DNA from: Fasciola hepatica
Taxonomy: Eukaryota > Platyhelminthes > Trematoda > Plagiorchiida > Fasciolidae
Direction of reading: 5' to 3'
NCBI GenBank assembly: GCA_948099385.1
Contig: CANUEZ040000159.1
Span: 6,838,501 to 6,902,500, forward strand
Length of the DNA stretch: 64,000 nt
Shown: positions 54,002 through 64,000 of the stretch, in pieces
Position numbering within the stretch: position 1 is the stretch's first letter
Layout of the letters: each line of letters opens with the position of its first letter
Made by a program: the position numbers and the translations under genes
Notes under the pieces: model-generated
What the model was told of the DNA's origin: nothing
Databases searched by the model: none
The model's input: only the letters and a program-made list of their open reading frames with translations

Positions 54002-54640
54002 CCCATCTCGCACAGAAAAAGACGATGATTAACGGAGTTCAAGGCTTTGTTAAAGTCAAGGTGACATACCTCAAATTGCTTACCTTAATCCAGTCGTCGG
54101 ATCACTTTATCTCAGAAGCACAAGAGATTGATCAGGCAAGGTCTATTTTTACGAATCCATGCTGGATTGGGATCAACGTGGAGTGTTCTAGTATATACTG
54201 ACAGGTGCGGGCGCGGATGATCTTCTCATAAACTTTACATGGGATGCTGGTTGGGCTTACCGGCCTGGAGTTATACATAGCTGACTCAGGCCCTTTCTTA
54301 TGTGCCTCAATGACGGCCGCAATTTTTCAGTCCTAGGGCAGCTTACTCTGGTCCAACGTGGACCTGTACAGCGTACATACAGGTGAAGATATGGTATCCG
54401 CACACGGTTTGATGATAGCTGGATGAATGCTATCTGAGCCAGCTGGCTTGTAGCCACTTACTTTCTGTAGGTACATACACACCGTTTCTTCTGAGATAAT
54501 TAGCCCGTTTAGCTGTGGAGTAGGAGGCACCAGTGCAAAATCGACTCGTATCTCACTGTTTACCCTGTGTACACAACCGGTATGTTCACCCTTGGCGTCA
54601 TCCTCGCTCTGGTCATCGGTGGCGAACCATGGTCCCTAGT
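54002..54640 (-). pseudogene. CR1-like LINE RT, N-terminal blocks (right of BEL-2)
   Basis: The minus strand reads PPTPQLNGLIISEETVCMYL, then VSGYKPAGSDSIHPAIIKPC (the K-x-x-G-x-D-x-I-x-P start block of CR1 RTs), STLDQSKLP, PTSIPCKVYEKIIRARTCQY and, near the junction, the position of the catalytic F-x-D block (KALNSVNHRLF-like, complementary to 54015-54050). The rest of the RT continues at 47136 after the BEL-2 insertion. Confidence 0.8.
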
Positions 54641-54656
54641 GAATAGTAGAACCACG

Positions 54657-54948
54657 GTATGACACCTTTGAGCAATGCGTAGCCAAATTCGCAACGGATC
54701 CCGAAATCAGAAGACGATTATCCGTGAAATTCAACGGTACTAGATTATCAAGTGAACAATGACGCGAAACAGATACAAACCTCAATTATGCGATCGCAAG
54801 GACTCAGAAAACGAGAACTAAATTGCGGTGTGCGAGAAAGGAGCACGTCCGTCACGCAGGTCCAGAATGGTGTATGACAGAGTGGTGCACTGGACGCGAA
54901 CAAACAAGCGTTTCTTCGTAAAAACATACAGTTCATAAAACAAGTCAA
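54657..54948 (-). repeat. BEL-3 3' LTR, terminal part
   Basis: Direct copy of 60599-60890 (shared GCGTAGCCAAATTCGCAACG and GTCCGTCACGCAGGTCCAGA). The GT-rich stretch at 55006-55035 may belong to the rest of this LTR. Confidence 0.88.
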
Positions 54949-55532
54949 TAGCGGGCGTGAAGGGGAACAAAGGTGCCGTCCTCCGAAGAACCGTTGTGCC
55001 TCGGCCGCGTGTGTTTGTGTGAGTGTGTGTGCGTGCAGGTGTCATGGGTGAGGTCACGCTCTGGTATACGGGCAAATAGTAACAACCATCACTTACGGGA
55101 GATATCTACCATCCTGTCAGTGATACATGGGGTACAATCAGCCCTGCGGCGTGTTTCCATGGAAGTCGTGAAGCATAACCGTGCGTTATGTAAGTTTGAT
55201 TGGTGTGTGTCGGTGCATGATAGAATCACAGCTACTACCACATATGCCAGAGGACCTCTGTAACGTCAGCGAGAAACGGTGAGCAGTGCAACGTATTTGA
55301 TAGAGGTCATGGAGTATAACCGTGTATCATGTAAGTATGTACGCGACAGTATGTCTTAAGTGCCCCCACACACGGAGGTTCCTTTAGCCACCTGGAAGAC
55401 GGATGAGGAACAGTCTACTGGGTTTCTGTGGTATCGACTTCTCCGCCTTCACTCTCGAGGAGGCTGATACTGCGCAGTCTGCGGATTAGCATTCCGTAGC
55501 CTATCTTTGCCTTTACAGTTTTTATCATTTCG

Positions 55533-56351
55533 TCAGAGCTTCCGATGCCAGATACTGAAATGCGCGTGTTCGCCGGCGACCATCACCACATCCCCAACGT
55601 TGAATGGTCTTGTTTTGATCAGCCACTTCTCTCGAGCTCGCAGAGCTGGTAGGTACTTCCGCAGCCATCGCCTCCAAAAACCCTTGGCATGATAGTTCGC
55701 CTGCTTCCATCCGTGGAGGTGGCTCCCACGAAGATTTACCGGGCCTTGGAGACACCCGCTCGGCCTTAAAGCCGATAAGTCGTTCGGGACGAGCGCCAGA
55801 TGGGCGGGGTTGCCGCTGGGTACTGGAACCAGTGGGCAGTTGTTCAGAATTCTCTCTACCTCAGTCATGACGGTGTTCAGCGTCTCGTCGTCGGGCGGCT
55901 GTTGCCCAATGATCGACAGCAATATTCACCTGGTGAACCGGATTAGGCTTTCCCACAGGCCTCCGCGATGACTGGCCTGTGGGGGATTGATGTGCCATCG
56001 TATACCTTGGGCCACGGTTCGATTCTGCAGTTCGTCCCTGTTTATGTTCCTGTGCCAAAGCTGCAGTTCCCAGTGAGCTCCCACGAGTTTCGACCCTTTG
56101 TCGGATTATATATCTCCCGGTGCGCCTCTCCGGTTGATAAAGCATTGCAAGGCCCGTAGGAAAGAGTTGGTCGTCACTGAATGCGTAACCTCAAAGTATA
56201 CCGCGTATGACTTCATGCACGTAATGATACACCCGTATCGTTTTTCCAACCTCCTCCGGCACTTGATCCACAAGGGCCCGAAATAGTCTAACCCGGTGTC
56301 GCTGAACGGCCATAAGCCTGCAGTCACCCTGCATTTTGGCAGCGGAGCCAT
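55533..56351 (-). pseudogene. BEL-3 integrase
   Basis: FSDTGLDYFGPLWIKCRRRL (first Asp) and VYFEVTHSVTTNSFLRALQC, then after breaks a segment at 55861-56145, VERILNNCPLVPVPSGNPAH, RRWLRKYLPALRAREKWL and NVGDVVMVAGEHA (DUF5641-type end). The second Asp and Glu blocks are damaged. Confidence 0.85.
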
Positions 56352-56385
56352 GTGTTATTTTCCCCCTGCGGCCTAGCGTCTCCTA

Positions 56386-58433
56386 TTATGTGCAAAACGC
56401 CGGATTACGCGTTTTACAGTCGCTCTTCCTCTCAGCAACCAAAAACAATTTCGGATGACACTCGTCAAGTGACTTTCCCCGGCATGTCCTTCCACGGCGT
56501 GGACGTGTTGGATCACTAGCTCTATCACAGGTTGTCGAGCGGGCAGCATTATGGGGTAATTCGTGCCAAAACTCAGGTGGGAGTTGGTCGGCCAACCATC
56601 TACCCGTAGCAGTCCATCAGAGTTTAGGGTTTAAATGCTTCAAGTCGCCCCTTGGAGATGGTACTGCTTTGTTGATTGGTCCCACTTCTTCTGCCCTCTC
56701 GAGTTCTTGAGCGAAAGCCTCTTGTTGTATTGTCATGAAAATATCGTGTTCTGCTGCTCATAGTTCATCGGGGCTTATCAGACCCACTCGTATCCGGCCG
56801 GAGGGGCGGATCCCTATCATGACTAGCAAATGTCTCTTGAACCTGGCCAACCAAACTAATGCACGAGGTGTCTTCATCCAGGAGGAAAACCTGACCAATC
56901 GTGACAAAATGAATCTCTCTCACACCACCTAGGCCGGCATCACTACGCCTTTGATCTTCAGTTCCAATTTCAGAGAGGGTTTTAGTTCGCACACGGGCCA
57001 GTCCTACTTAGGTATTTGCAGGAATTTCGTCCTCCCGCCCACGTGTCGAGTTGCCCGAAGTTCGCCGCATCTCGAGAGCCTAGATCAGCTAAGTTATCGC
57101 CAGACCTAAAGTGCTTCCACTGGTTCATGGCGGATTCGTCGTGGATGATCCTGAGTCGGTTAGCAACGAAAGTGCTGAACCGGCTCCTGACGTTGTTAAT
57201 GTAGAACGGCACTGTCGTCGAGTCCGCCCAAACACTAGCCGATCGGACGTAGAGGCCGAAACATCTCTTTACTGTTTGTACCGCCCTGACTACTTACACG
57301 GCTGCGCCGAGTTCAAGGCGCCGGATCGAAAGCGACTTCGGTGGGGCAACGCGGGCTTTGGTGAGCAGGATCCTCGTAGTTTATTGTCTATCTCCCGCGT
57401 ACCGTCTTCCGTACATCACGGTTCCGTAACCGACTTCGGACGAGTCAGAAGGGGCATGTAGTTCTCTCGCACATGTCTCATGACAAGGGGGCAAAAATCG
57501 TGAAATACTTCTGTCCCCTAGCTTCTTTAAAATGTTCAGAAATTCTTCCCAGTCCAGCCGGTCTTCTCTGCCCAGTGGCTGGTCCCAATCGACTTTCTTA
57601 CGGCAGAGCCGCTTGGTAGCCTCTTTCCAGGGAACAGCCTGGGAGAGATGAAACCAAGTTGGTCGATCCAGCCAGAGGCAGCAGACAGTATTCCACGACG
57701 GGTTACTGGCAGCTCGGGAACATTTGGCTCGAAAACAAAGTCGTCCCTTTCCACGTTGCATTGTATTCCTAGAGTGCTTTCGGTAGGAAGTGGAGAGCCG
57801 TCCAAATCTGTAACCCTTTCGGCCCTCTCGTGGTACGAAATGACTTCGAGCACTTCCGAGGCGTTCGACATCCATTTCGTGAGATGGAAGCTCCTCTCTT
57901 TTAGCAATCTTGTTAAGCCTCTGAACTGCACTAGGGCCAAGTCTACATCACTGAATGACCCACCGTAGTCGTCAACGTAGAAGTTTATGCTGACGCTATC
58001 TACCACTGACCGGTGGACCAAATCCCCATGTTTGTTCGCTGATTCTCGAAGGGCGTAGTTCGCACAAAACGCTGATGATATGGCTCCCAGGGGTTGGCGG
58101 TCATCTTATAATTTATCACTGCATTGTCCCGGTCGTTCTCTTCCCACCACAGTAAAAGCAACATGTCCCGTTCTTCTACTGGTATTTTTACCTGGTGAAA
58201 CATTTCCCTAATGTTGGCGGACAGGACCACCCTACCCACCCTAAACGGCACGAAACTTCGCTCAGTGGCGTGGTCCAGTCAGGTCCTTGTAGTAGGCTAT
58301 CGTTTAGCGACTTGCCTTGGAACTTGGCTGCACAGTCGAAAGCCACCCGCGTATTTTCGGGTTTCTTGGGGTTGATAACCCAGTGGTGAGGCAGATACCA
58401 GATACCCTCCCGGCCGTCGATGGTTGCAGGCAC
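56386..58433 (-). pseudogene. BEL-3 RT and RNase H
   Basis: [73 protein letters not shown] (YVDD, near 57985), HLTKWMSNASEVLEVIS, a degraded LGFISP zone, SEVGYGTVMYGRR (RNase H) and KHFRSGDNLADLGSRD. The pieces are in at least six frames; a 0.4 kb stretch (56.6-57.0 kb) is poorly readable. Confidence 0.85.
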
Positions 58434-58522
58434 CTTTCAACGTAGCCGAGAGCCTCGTTTCGCTTCATTAGTTCTGTAGATCGTTCCCACAGATCCTGGC
58501 CTCGAATGGAGCGTTCTTTCAG

Positions 58523-59366
58523 TCACAGTAGTCTTTGGAGAACATAGTTTCTGTTATCGGTCCACGGGTCGGCAGATGTGCGCCATGGGAGGGGAACCTC
58601 GAACTGTTCTTTAAGGCCTCTAATTCCTTGCTGCAGTGTTTGCAAAGCAAAGTGGTCCTCTTGAGACAACGATACTCTTTCGTCTCCGATGTCGTGAAAC
58701 TCCGCTTCGTGCGGCCGCTGCAACTGATACTCTATGCGGTCCGTTCCGGCTGATACGTAATCCACGGAACCGCGCCCCCCCTACTGGACCATACGATGTC
58801 CACCCCAGAACCGTGCGTACGGCGTGGGGCACCCGGTGGTTGCCCACTGTCTGGTCAAGTACCCAATGTACCTCTGGCAAATCGCTGCCGATGAGGAGAT
58901 CCACTTCATCGTCTTCCCAGTCTACAACGGTAACATCCTTCAGGTGGGGCCACCTAGTCAAGACTGCGTTCACCGACCTTGGTGCTCGCATGGAGAGATC
59001 AGCTAAAATGAATACCTCCGTTGATTCGATTTGCTCGTTAGTGTTCAAAGAGATGAGTTGCAGCCTTAATCTACCGGCAGTCATTACCTGTGTTCCGCCC
59101 ACCGTGCTCACTGCTAACGACGTCGCACCTTTAGCGAGCCGGTGTTTGTCGGCAAACCGTTCTTCCACTAGGGTAGTGTCAGATCCACTGTCGACGAAAG
59201 CCAACGCTTTGACCACCCCAGTTAGGGTCACTACTCCCATGGCAACTACGCCTAAACGTACCGGCTTACTGGCAGACCGTGACGCTGACCAAATCACACT
59301 GGGCTTGATGTTCGCCTCTGGTGTAGTTTCTCCCACCTGGTGTAACATTTGATGGTGTCTGCCCAC
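58523..59366 (-). pseudogene. BEL-3 protease region and RT linker
   Basis: VVKALAFVDSGSDTTLVEER (DSG active site), LIGSDLPEVHWVLDQTVGNH and RTVLGWTSYGPVG, then in another frame QEDHFALQTLQQGIRGLKEQ and VPLPWR at the usual start of the RT. One long frame covers 59366-58623. Confidence 0.88.
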
Positions 59367-59369
59367 GCA

Positions 59370-60230
59370 ACCCTCGTGACCACTCCTGGTCCGCCTGGTG
59401 CTTGGTACTTAGGAGCATAGAGCATGATTCTGCCGTCTTCACCATTCCCTGAAGGTCGTCTACTGTGGCTTTAATGAACTTTGGACATTCTGGTAGTCTA
59501 TGACTAGCGTCACAGGACCTGAAACTTGGATGCGCTATAGCCCCGTGTGAAATGGCGTGTGTATTGGTCCAAGGTTGATATATCGGGTGTTCCCGAGCAG
59601 CGGTTTGAGCCTGACTGGTACTAGATTTGTTTACTCGGTTACTGCCCTGGATGAGTCGGCCAGGTCTACTGTCGGCTATCTTGGTTTGCCCGCCCAAGTA
59701 TTCGGTCAAGTCTTCGAAGTCAGCCTCACAGTCGCCTCGGCTTATACGTTCCGCCTCCTCCGCCTACTGACCCTGTAGTTCGGGAAAGAGGTGACGGACT
59801 GTGCTCTCCAAGGTGCGCATTGCATCGAGGTCAGCACTGTAACCTAAACGGTCGAGGGCTATCGAACATCTCTGTATTTCGATCACCAGGTCGGCCACTG
59901 TACAGACGTCACCCTTGGTTCTTTTGGCCTCTATCATCAAGCCCTCTGTTAGATTACGCGCTACCTTGAATGGCCGGCCAAACAGGTCTCTAAAAACCTT
60001 CCTTGCTCGTGTGTAACCCTGTCTCGGGTCGAGCATGGTGCACCCATCGATAGATACTCTTGCTCGGCCTCGACAGTAATGGGTCAGATAGAGAAGCATT
60101 ATTCCGGGGTCAGTCACCTTGTTTTCGACGAAAATTTTGAGCTGCCTAGTGAACTTGCAGTAATGTTCAGATCGTCCGTCGCAAACTACCAGTTCTGCTC
60201 TTGGCAGATAGACCTTTGATGGCGTTTATG
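59370..60230 (-). pseudogene. BEL-3 Gag
   Basis: YLTHYCRGRARVSIDGCTML and VFRDLFGRPFKVARNLTEGL (capsid DUF1759-type region, 59764-60117). 59709-59400 is the zinc region with SCDASHRLPECPKFIKATVD (knuckle words weakened by frame changes). It resembles BEL-4 Gag (LLRYCRGRARERIDGCWMLE). Confidence 0.82.
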
Positions 60231-60598
60231 TTTTATATTCGAAGACCGGATGTGTTTCCTATTTTAATTTGTTCTGACCTATCGGATGAGTCGTAGTCGC
60301 TGATCTTCTGCTCACTCTCTTTTTGTCTATACTTCGCTTCTGCTTCCTGTGCCTGTTGTTTAGCTGATAACAGTTGGTTTTCTGGATTTATATCCTCAAC
60401 TTAAATAGGTCAACATTCTTGCAATCCAGATTACCCTCAGTAATACATGAGCTAGCAGCTAGCATTAACTAAAGACTCAAAAGTACCCAAAACCTCCCCA
60501 GTGACTTACCGTATTATTTTCTATCTAGATTCCAATTGCTTCGACCCTTTTCTTGGCATATTGCGTATTTTCTCGCTCCAAATTGATCAACTGAGTAT

Positions 60599-60890
60599 TG
60601 TAGGACACCTTTGAGCAGTGCGTAGCCAAATTCGCAACGGATCCCGAAATCAGAAGACGATTATCCGTGAAATTCAACGGTACTAGATTATCAAGTGAAC
60701 AATGACGCGAAACAGATACAAACCTCAATTATGCGATCGCAAGGACTCAGAAAACGAGAACTGAATTGCGGTGTGCGAGAAAGGAGCACGTCCGTCACGC
60801 AGGTCCAGAATGGTGTATGACAGAGTGGTGCATCGGACGCGAACAAACAAGCGTTTCTTCGTAAAAACATATAGTTCATAATACAAGTCA
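60599..60890 (-). repeat. BEL-3 5' LTR, terminal part
   Basis: On the minus strand it ends GGTGTCCTACA at 60599. The internal region then starts ATACTCAGTTGATC, with no TGG primer-binding start. Confidence 0.85.
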
Positions 60891-60959
60891 ACGGTGTAAA
60901 TAAGGACTGATGCTAAGACAACATGGAACTGCATTGATTTTTGGGGGAGTTTTCATGAC

Positions 60960-61900
60960 CGGTCATTAAGCCCACCAAATCCTGTGTTGAATCTTTTGCC
61001 TGTACGTAGCTGTGGAATTTCTTGTCTGCTGTCTCACGCATTTGGCCAATCTAAGATCAAACTCCCTCTCGGAAGTTCGAAGAAGGCTCACAGCTCCTAT
61101 TCTAGGCCTTTTATAACGGGTCCAGGCTGGCCGACCGCGGGAAGCTTTGTAAAGTTTCCAGCTGCGGTTTCTACGTTTGATGGCCTTGATAACTTCAGCC
61201 TTCCATCAAATAGGTTTGCCCTCTGCCTGCCTGCTTTTCAAGGGTACAAACACTTCTGGAGGGCAGGCAAAAATCCCTTCATGGCCTACCAGCCTTCCTT
61301 GACAGGAGCCCGCTCTGGCATGTCACACATCATCCTTATTGCCTTAGTACAAAATTTGTCTATGTCCATACTATCGGAGCTCCTGATCAGCCCTGATGGT
61401 ACCTTGGGTTGCCGCCTGCACAGGGTGATTTCAACGCAAACGTGGTCACTCTAGTACATTGGTGCACAGCGTCGCTGTTCAGATACGTTATCTGTGAGAT
61501 TATGTTTAGCGAAAACAAGCAAGGAGGGTGGGCATCTAGCCTCATATCTGTTATTTTCCCTAATTCGTTAGTGCAGCGAATTTGCAAGCAGCAACCCCAA
61601 GTAGCCCTCCTCCCGCGATCCTGGTATTTAGACTTCGACCGTCCAGTCAATGTGCGAGAGATTGAAGTCACCCTCTACAAGGGTTATATGGTCGTCCTTA
61701 TTGAGTTCAGTTAGGGTCCGCAATGGGCAAACAACTACGCCGCGTATTGTGTCTATGCCCTGTAGGCTAACCTAACGTAAACTTTTCGGCCTGGAATGAT
61801 GATCAAAACAGCCTACAGCTGGGCTTTTCGAGTGCATATCTTGGTCTGAGGCTTAAGATGGTTTGTGTGGCATACATGTGTGGAACTCCTCCCTAGCCGT
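60960..61900 (-). pseudogene. CR1-like LINE endonuclease fragment
   Basis: The minus strand at about 61640-61685 reads VEGDFNLSHIDWTVEV, the G-D-F-N-x-x-x-I-D-W block of CR1 endonucleases, followed by a stop and degraded words. Below it, in the linker zone, is a Lys/Arg-rich segment. No RT is attached. It separates BEL-3 from BEL-4. Confidence 0.6.
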
Positions 61901-62479
61901 CGTCACTTACTTGTATTGTTGAGACTACGCTCTTCATCTTATTGACCCTCAAACAGGTTCAGCATGCACCAATCGCTGAACCTCAACATTTGTTTATATT
62001 TTGCTCAAAAGAAGTGGCATATTTTTTGGTTCGAACTTGGGCTGCTGTGACGGTGGTACCTGACACCGACCTATTGTTGAACTCTGGTCCTCGTTGCTAG
62101 ACACTGTGGCCGTACAGTTGAAGTTTGCACATATTCATATGCGTTTAATTTGTTAATCCAGTACCGTAGAATCAGCGAATCAATCTTGTTCTGACGTTGG
62201 GATTCGTTGATTAGGCCACGCGTTACTCACGATCGGAATAGCCGTAACAGCACTCAACTTGAAATCTCCACAAGGAAACCAATCAGAAGTGCCATGAAGA
62301 GGACAAAGGCAAATCGAAGCTGAACAGGAAGCAACCCGTAAGTTCCTGGGGTATTTTTGGGCGATACTGATTCCTTAGATTTTGCTGGGTCCGCTAATTC
62401 TGTCAGCGCAATTTTATGTACTTCAGCTAACGATGAAGAATTTAAAAGTGATGATATCTGCAGACTGAGAATGGTAGCG

Positions 62480-63364
62480 TTAAAAAACCCAGCCCAGGCA
62501 GGCCAGAGAAGAAGCTGAATCAGCCAGGAAAGGGCATCTTCGAAGACGGGAGCAAGAGGTGATCTTGGAGGCCACGGAGCACGCGGCCGTTAAGCCTAGC
62601 AATTTCGTGGAACGATTGAAGTCGACTTGTGCCAGCGTTACACTCGCTATTGACCTACCAAAGGTGGAATTGTCCCCCTTTGAAGGGAGCGCAGAACAGT
62701 ACTGCAGGTTCATTTAACAATAAGAGAACTTTGTAGAAAGGGGAGTGTTTAATCTAGCAAGAGATTCTTGTATCTGCTACGTTACTGTCGCGGAAGGGCC
62801 AGGGAAAGAATCGACGGGTGCTGGATGTTAGAACCCGAAGTGGGTTACACTCGGGCACGTGAAACCCTGAAAGAACTGTTTGGGCAACTATTTAAGATCG
62901 CTCATAATTTGATCGATGATGTACTATCAGAGGCAAGATGTTCCAAACGCGAGTCGAGGTTTTCAGTCAGTCTGGTGATAAAGATGCAGAGCTGCAGCTT
63001 CGCATTGAATCACCTAAATTATTGATCGGACCTGAACCCACTTCACGCAGTGGAGACCCTAGTGCGCAGTTTACCCACGGAACCGCAGAGTAGATGGGCT
63101 GATAAAGCCGAAGGGATCAGTAGATTTGGGCTAGAAACCACGTTTGAGGACCTGACGCAGCTTATAGACCGTCATGTCCGAATGGCAAATAGCCCTTTCG
63201 GTCAACTTGTGCTCGAGACGAGAAAGTTACCTAGGATTGCGATGATGCAAAGCTGGACCAGGGAACCAAGTAAAGACCAACCGTGGCAAACACACGCACT
63301 ATCCCATGAAGATGAAAATTTTCCGGTGTGTAAAGTTTGTGGGGCTCCTCATACCATAACGTAA
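62480..63364 (+). pseudogene. BEL-4 Gag capsid region
   Basis: Broken frames give LPKVELSPFEGSAEQYC-like words (62650-62710), LLRYCRGRARERIDGCWMLE, TLKELFGQLFKIAHNLIDDV, ETLVRSLPTEPQSRWADKAE and ANSPFGQLVLETRKL, with VCKVCGAPHTIT at the first zinc motif. Stops at about 62717, 63024 and 63363. Confidence 0.85.
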
Positions 63365-63406
63365 TGTCCTCGCTTCTGCAAAGTAGACGTCGACGAACGA
63401 TCGGAG

Positions 63407-63769
63407 GTGGCTAAGCGACTGGGCTCGTGCTTCGTCTGTCCCAACTATACACATCGAGCAGCGGTTTGTCAAACGAAACCCAGTTGTAGTCAGGATGGAT
63501 GCCATGGAAAACACCATTACCTACTACACAAACCAAAGAAGCTGAATGCCGAAGAAATCCCGAAGCCAAGTGTGGCCTGCTCAGTGTCACGCTCTTCTAA
63601 CAAGTCCATTCGCCTGACAGTAATAACAGTCGAGGTAGCAACCCCAGTTTGGGTTGTGAGAGCGTTGGCCTTCGTAGATAGTGGCTCGGATACCACTCTG
63701 ATAAAGAAGGAGCTTGCAGAGAGATGTGGGATCAGAGGGGATAAATCCTCATTAGCATTGGCACACTGA
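63407..63769 (+). pseudogene. BEL-4 zinc knuckle and protease
   Basis: GSCFVCPNYTHRAAVCQTKP has C-x2-C-x4-H-x4-C, then CSQDGCHGKHHYLLH and RALAFVDSGSDTTLIKKELA (DSG active site). A TGA at 63767 ends the frame. Beyond it, words such as LTQWPHLDGIT and MIGCGVTEA continue the protease-to-RT region to the window end. Confidence 0.88.
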
Positions 63770-64000
63770 GTGGTGCCCAGGTCATCCAGTCCACCAAACT
63801 GCACCTATAACTCGTTTCCTTGATCATTAGCGTTAGAGCAGTAACTGTAGAATCATTCACCATAAAAGATCTGCTGATGAAAGCACCTCAGTCAGTGCGG
63901 TCACTTCTGACTCAATGGCCGCATCTCGACGGGATTACGATCGCGGAGTGGCAGAATAACGAAATTGATCCGATGATCGGTTGTGGTGTAACGGAAGCGC

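Larger units (their letters stand above)
54657..60895 (-). mobile_element. Older, degraded BEL/Pao element (BEL-3)
   Basis: Two direct repeats of about 295 nt (54657-54948 and 60599-60890) are the ends of its LTRs. The right copy is cut at about 60890, while the left LTR may extend to about 55350. The minus-strand interior holds Gag, protease, RT, RNase H and integrase in BEL order, with ten or more stops and shifts. The words are closer to BEL-4 than to BEL-1 or BEL-2. Inactive. Confidence 0.88.
62150..63999 (+). mobile_element. 5' part of a fourth BEL/Pao element (BEL-4), cut by window end
   Basis: The end of an LTR (about 62150-62249, ending GCCGTAACA) shares TACCGTAGAAT and GGCCACGCGTTACT-like words with the BEL-2/BEL-3 LTRs. 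The interior begins GCACTCAACTTG. Gag and protease follow on the plus strand to the window edge. BEL-3 and BEL-4 lie head to head. Confidence 0.8.

Noticed and set aside
58636..59352. 238-codon plus-strand open frame
   Set aside because: It is the complement of the BEL-3 protease frame, which has clear DSG and LIGSD motifs.
1..64000. Bacterial-type defence system, CRISPR array, operon or phage
   Set aside because: The sequence is eukaryotic. No regularly spaced repeats, ribosome-binding sites or operon structure were seen.

Overview
This is eukaryotic DNA, most likely from a flatworm and probably a digenean trematode. The evidence is one recognisable host gene with introns of 33 to 41 nt followed by a 4.5 kb intron, Ty3/gypsy elements whose Gag has the CHCC-type zinc motif of the CsRn1 clade first described from Clonorchis, many BEL/Pao, RTE and CR1-like elements, and tRNA-like SINEs. 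The species cannot be named from sequence alone. There are no bacterial operons, CRISPR arrays or rRNA genes.

Layout. 1-4.9 kb holds broken RTE and other LINE pieces, (TA)n tracts, a 90-nt-arm fold-back repeat and a well-formed type I hammerhead ribozyme at 1826-1883. 5.3-8.7 kb is a nearly full-length but mutated RTE-like LINE. 9.5-14.9 kb (minus strand) carries the proteasome subunit beta type-7 gene (PSMB7): six exons are readable, with intron 5 swollen by an RTE copy, a SINE and a TA repeat. The last exon was not found. 14.9-18.5 kb is a patchwork of LTR-like fragments, one ending 10 nt upstream of the PSMB7 start codon, plus LINE fragments. 18.5-23.8 kb is a complete, young CsRn1-like gypsy element (541-bp LTRs, 4-bp target duplication).

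24.0-34.5 kb is a second, unrelated gypsy element on the minus strand. It is split by a 6.2 kb BEL/Pao unit bounded by 229-bp terminal INVERTED repeats instead of direct LTRs. 35-42.8 kb has exon-like pieces, then a third gypsy element whose protease is cut by a solo BEL LTR, then an unexplained 308-codon open frame. 43-46.9 kb is CR1-like LINE sequence (minus). 47.1-54.0 kb is a young full-length BEL element (714-bp LTRs differing at about two positions) inserted into a CR1-like reverse transcriptase. 54.7-60.9 kb is an older, heavily broken BEL copy on the minus strand. 61-62 kb is a CR1 endonuclease fragment, and 62.1-64.0 kb is the start of a fourth BEL element on the plus strand, cut by the window end.

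The window is therefore a retrotransposon nest around one housekeeping gene. The elements do not cooperate; they record successive insertions (BEL into CR1, BEL into gypsy, solo LTR into gypsy). The most unusual items are the hammerhead ribozyme, the inverted-repeat-bounded BEL unit and the LTR fragment abutting the PSMB7 start codon. Reading frames were judged by eye, and all mismatch counts are manual.
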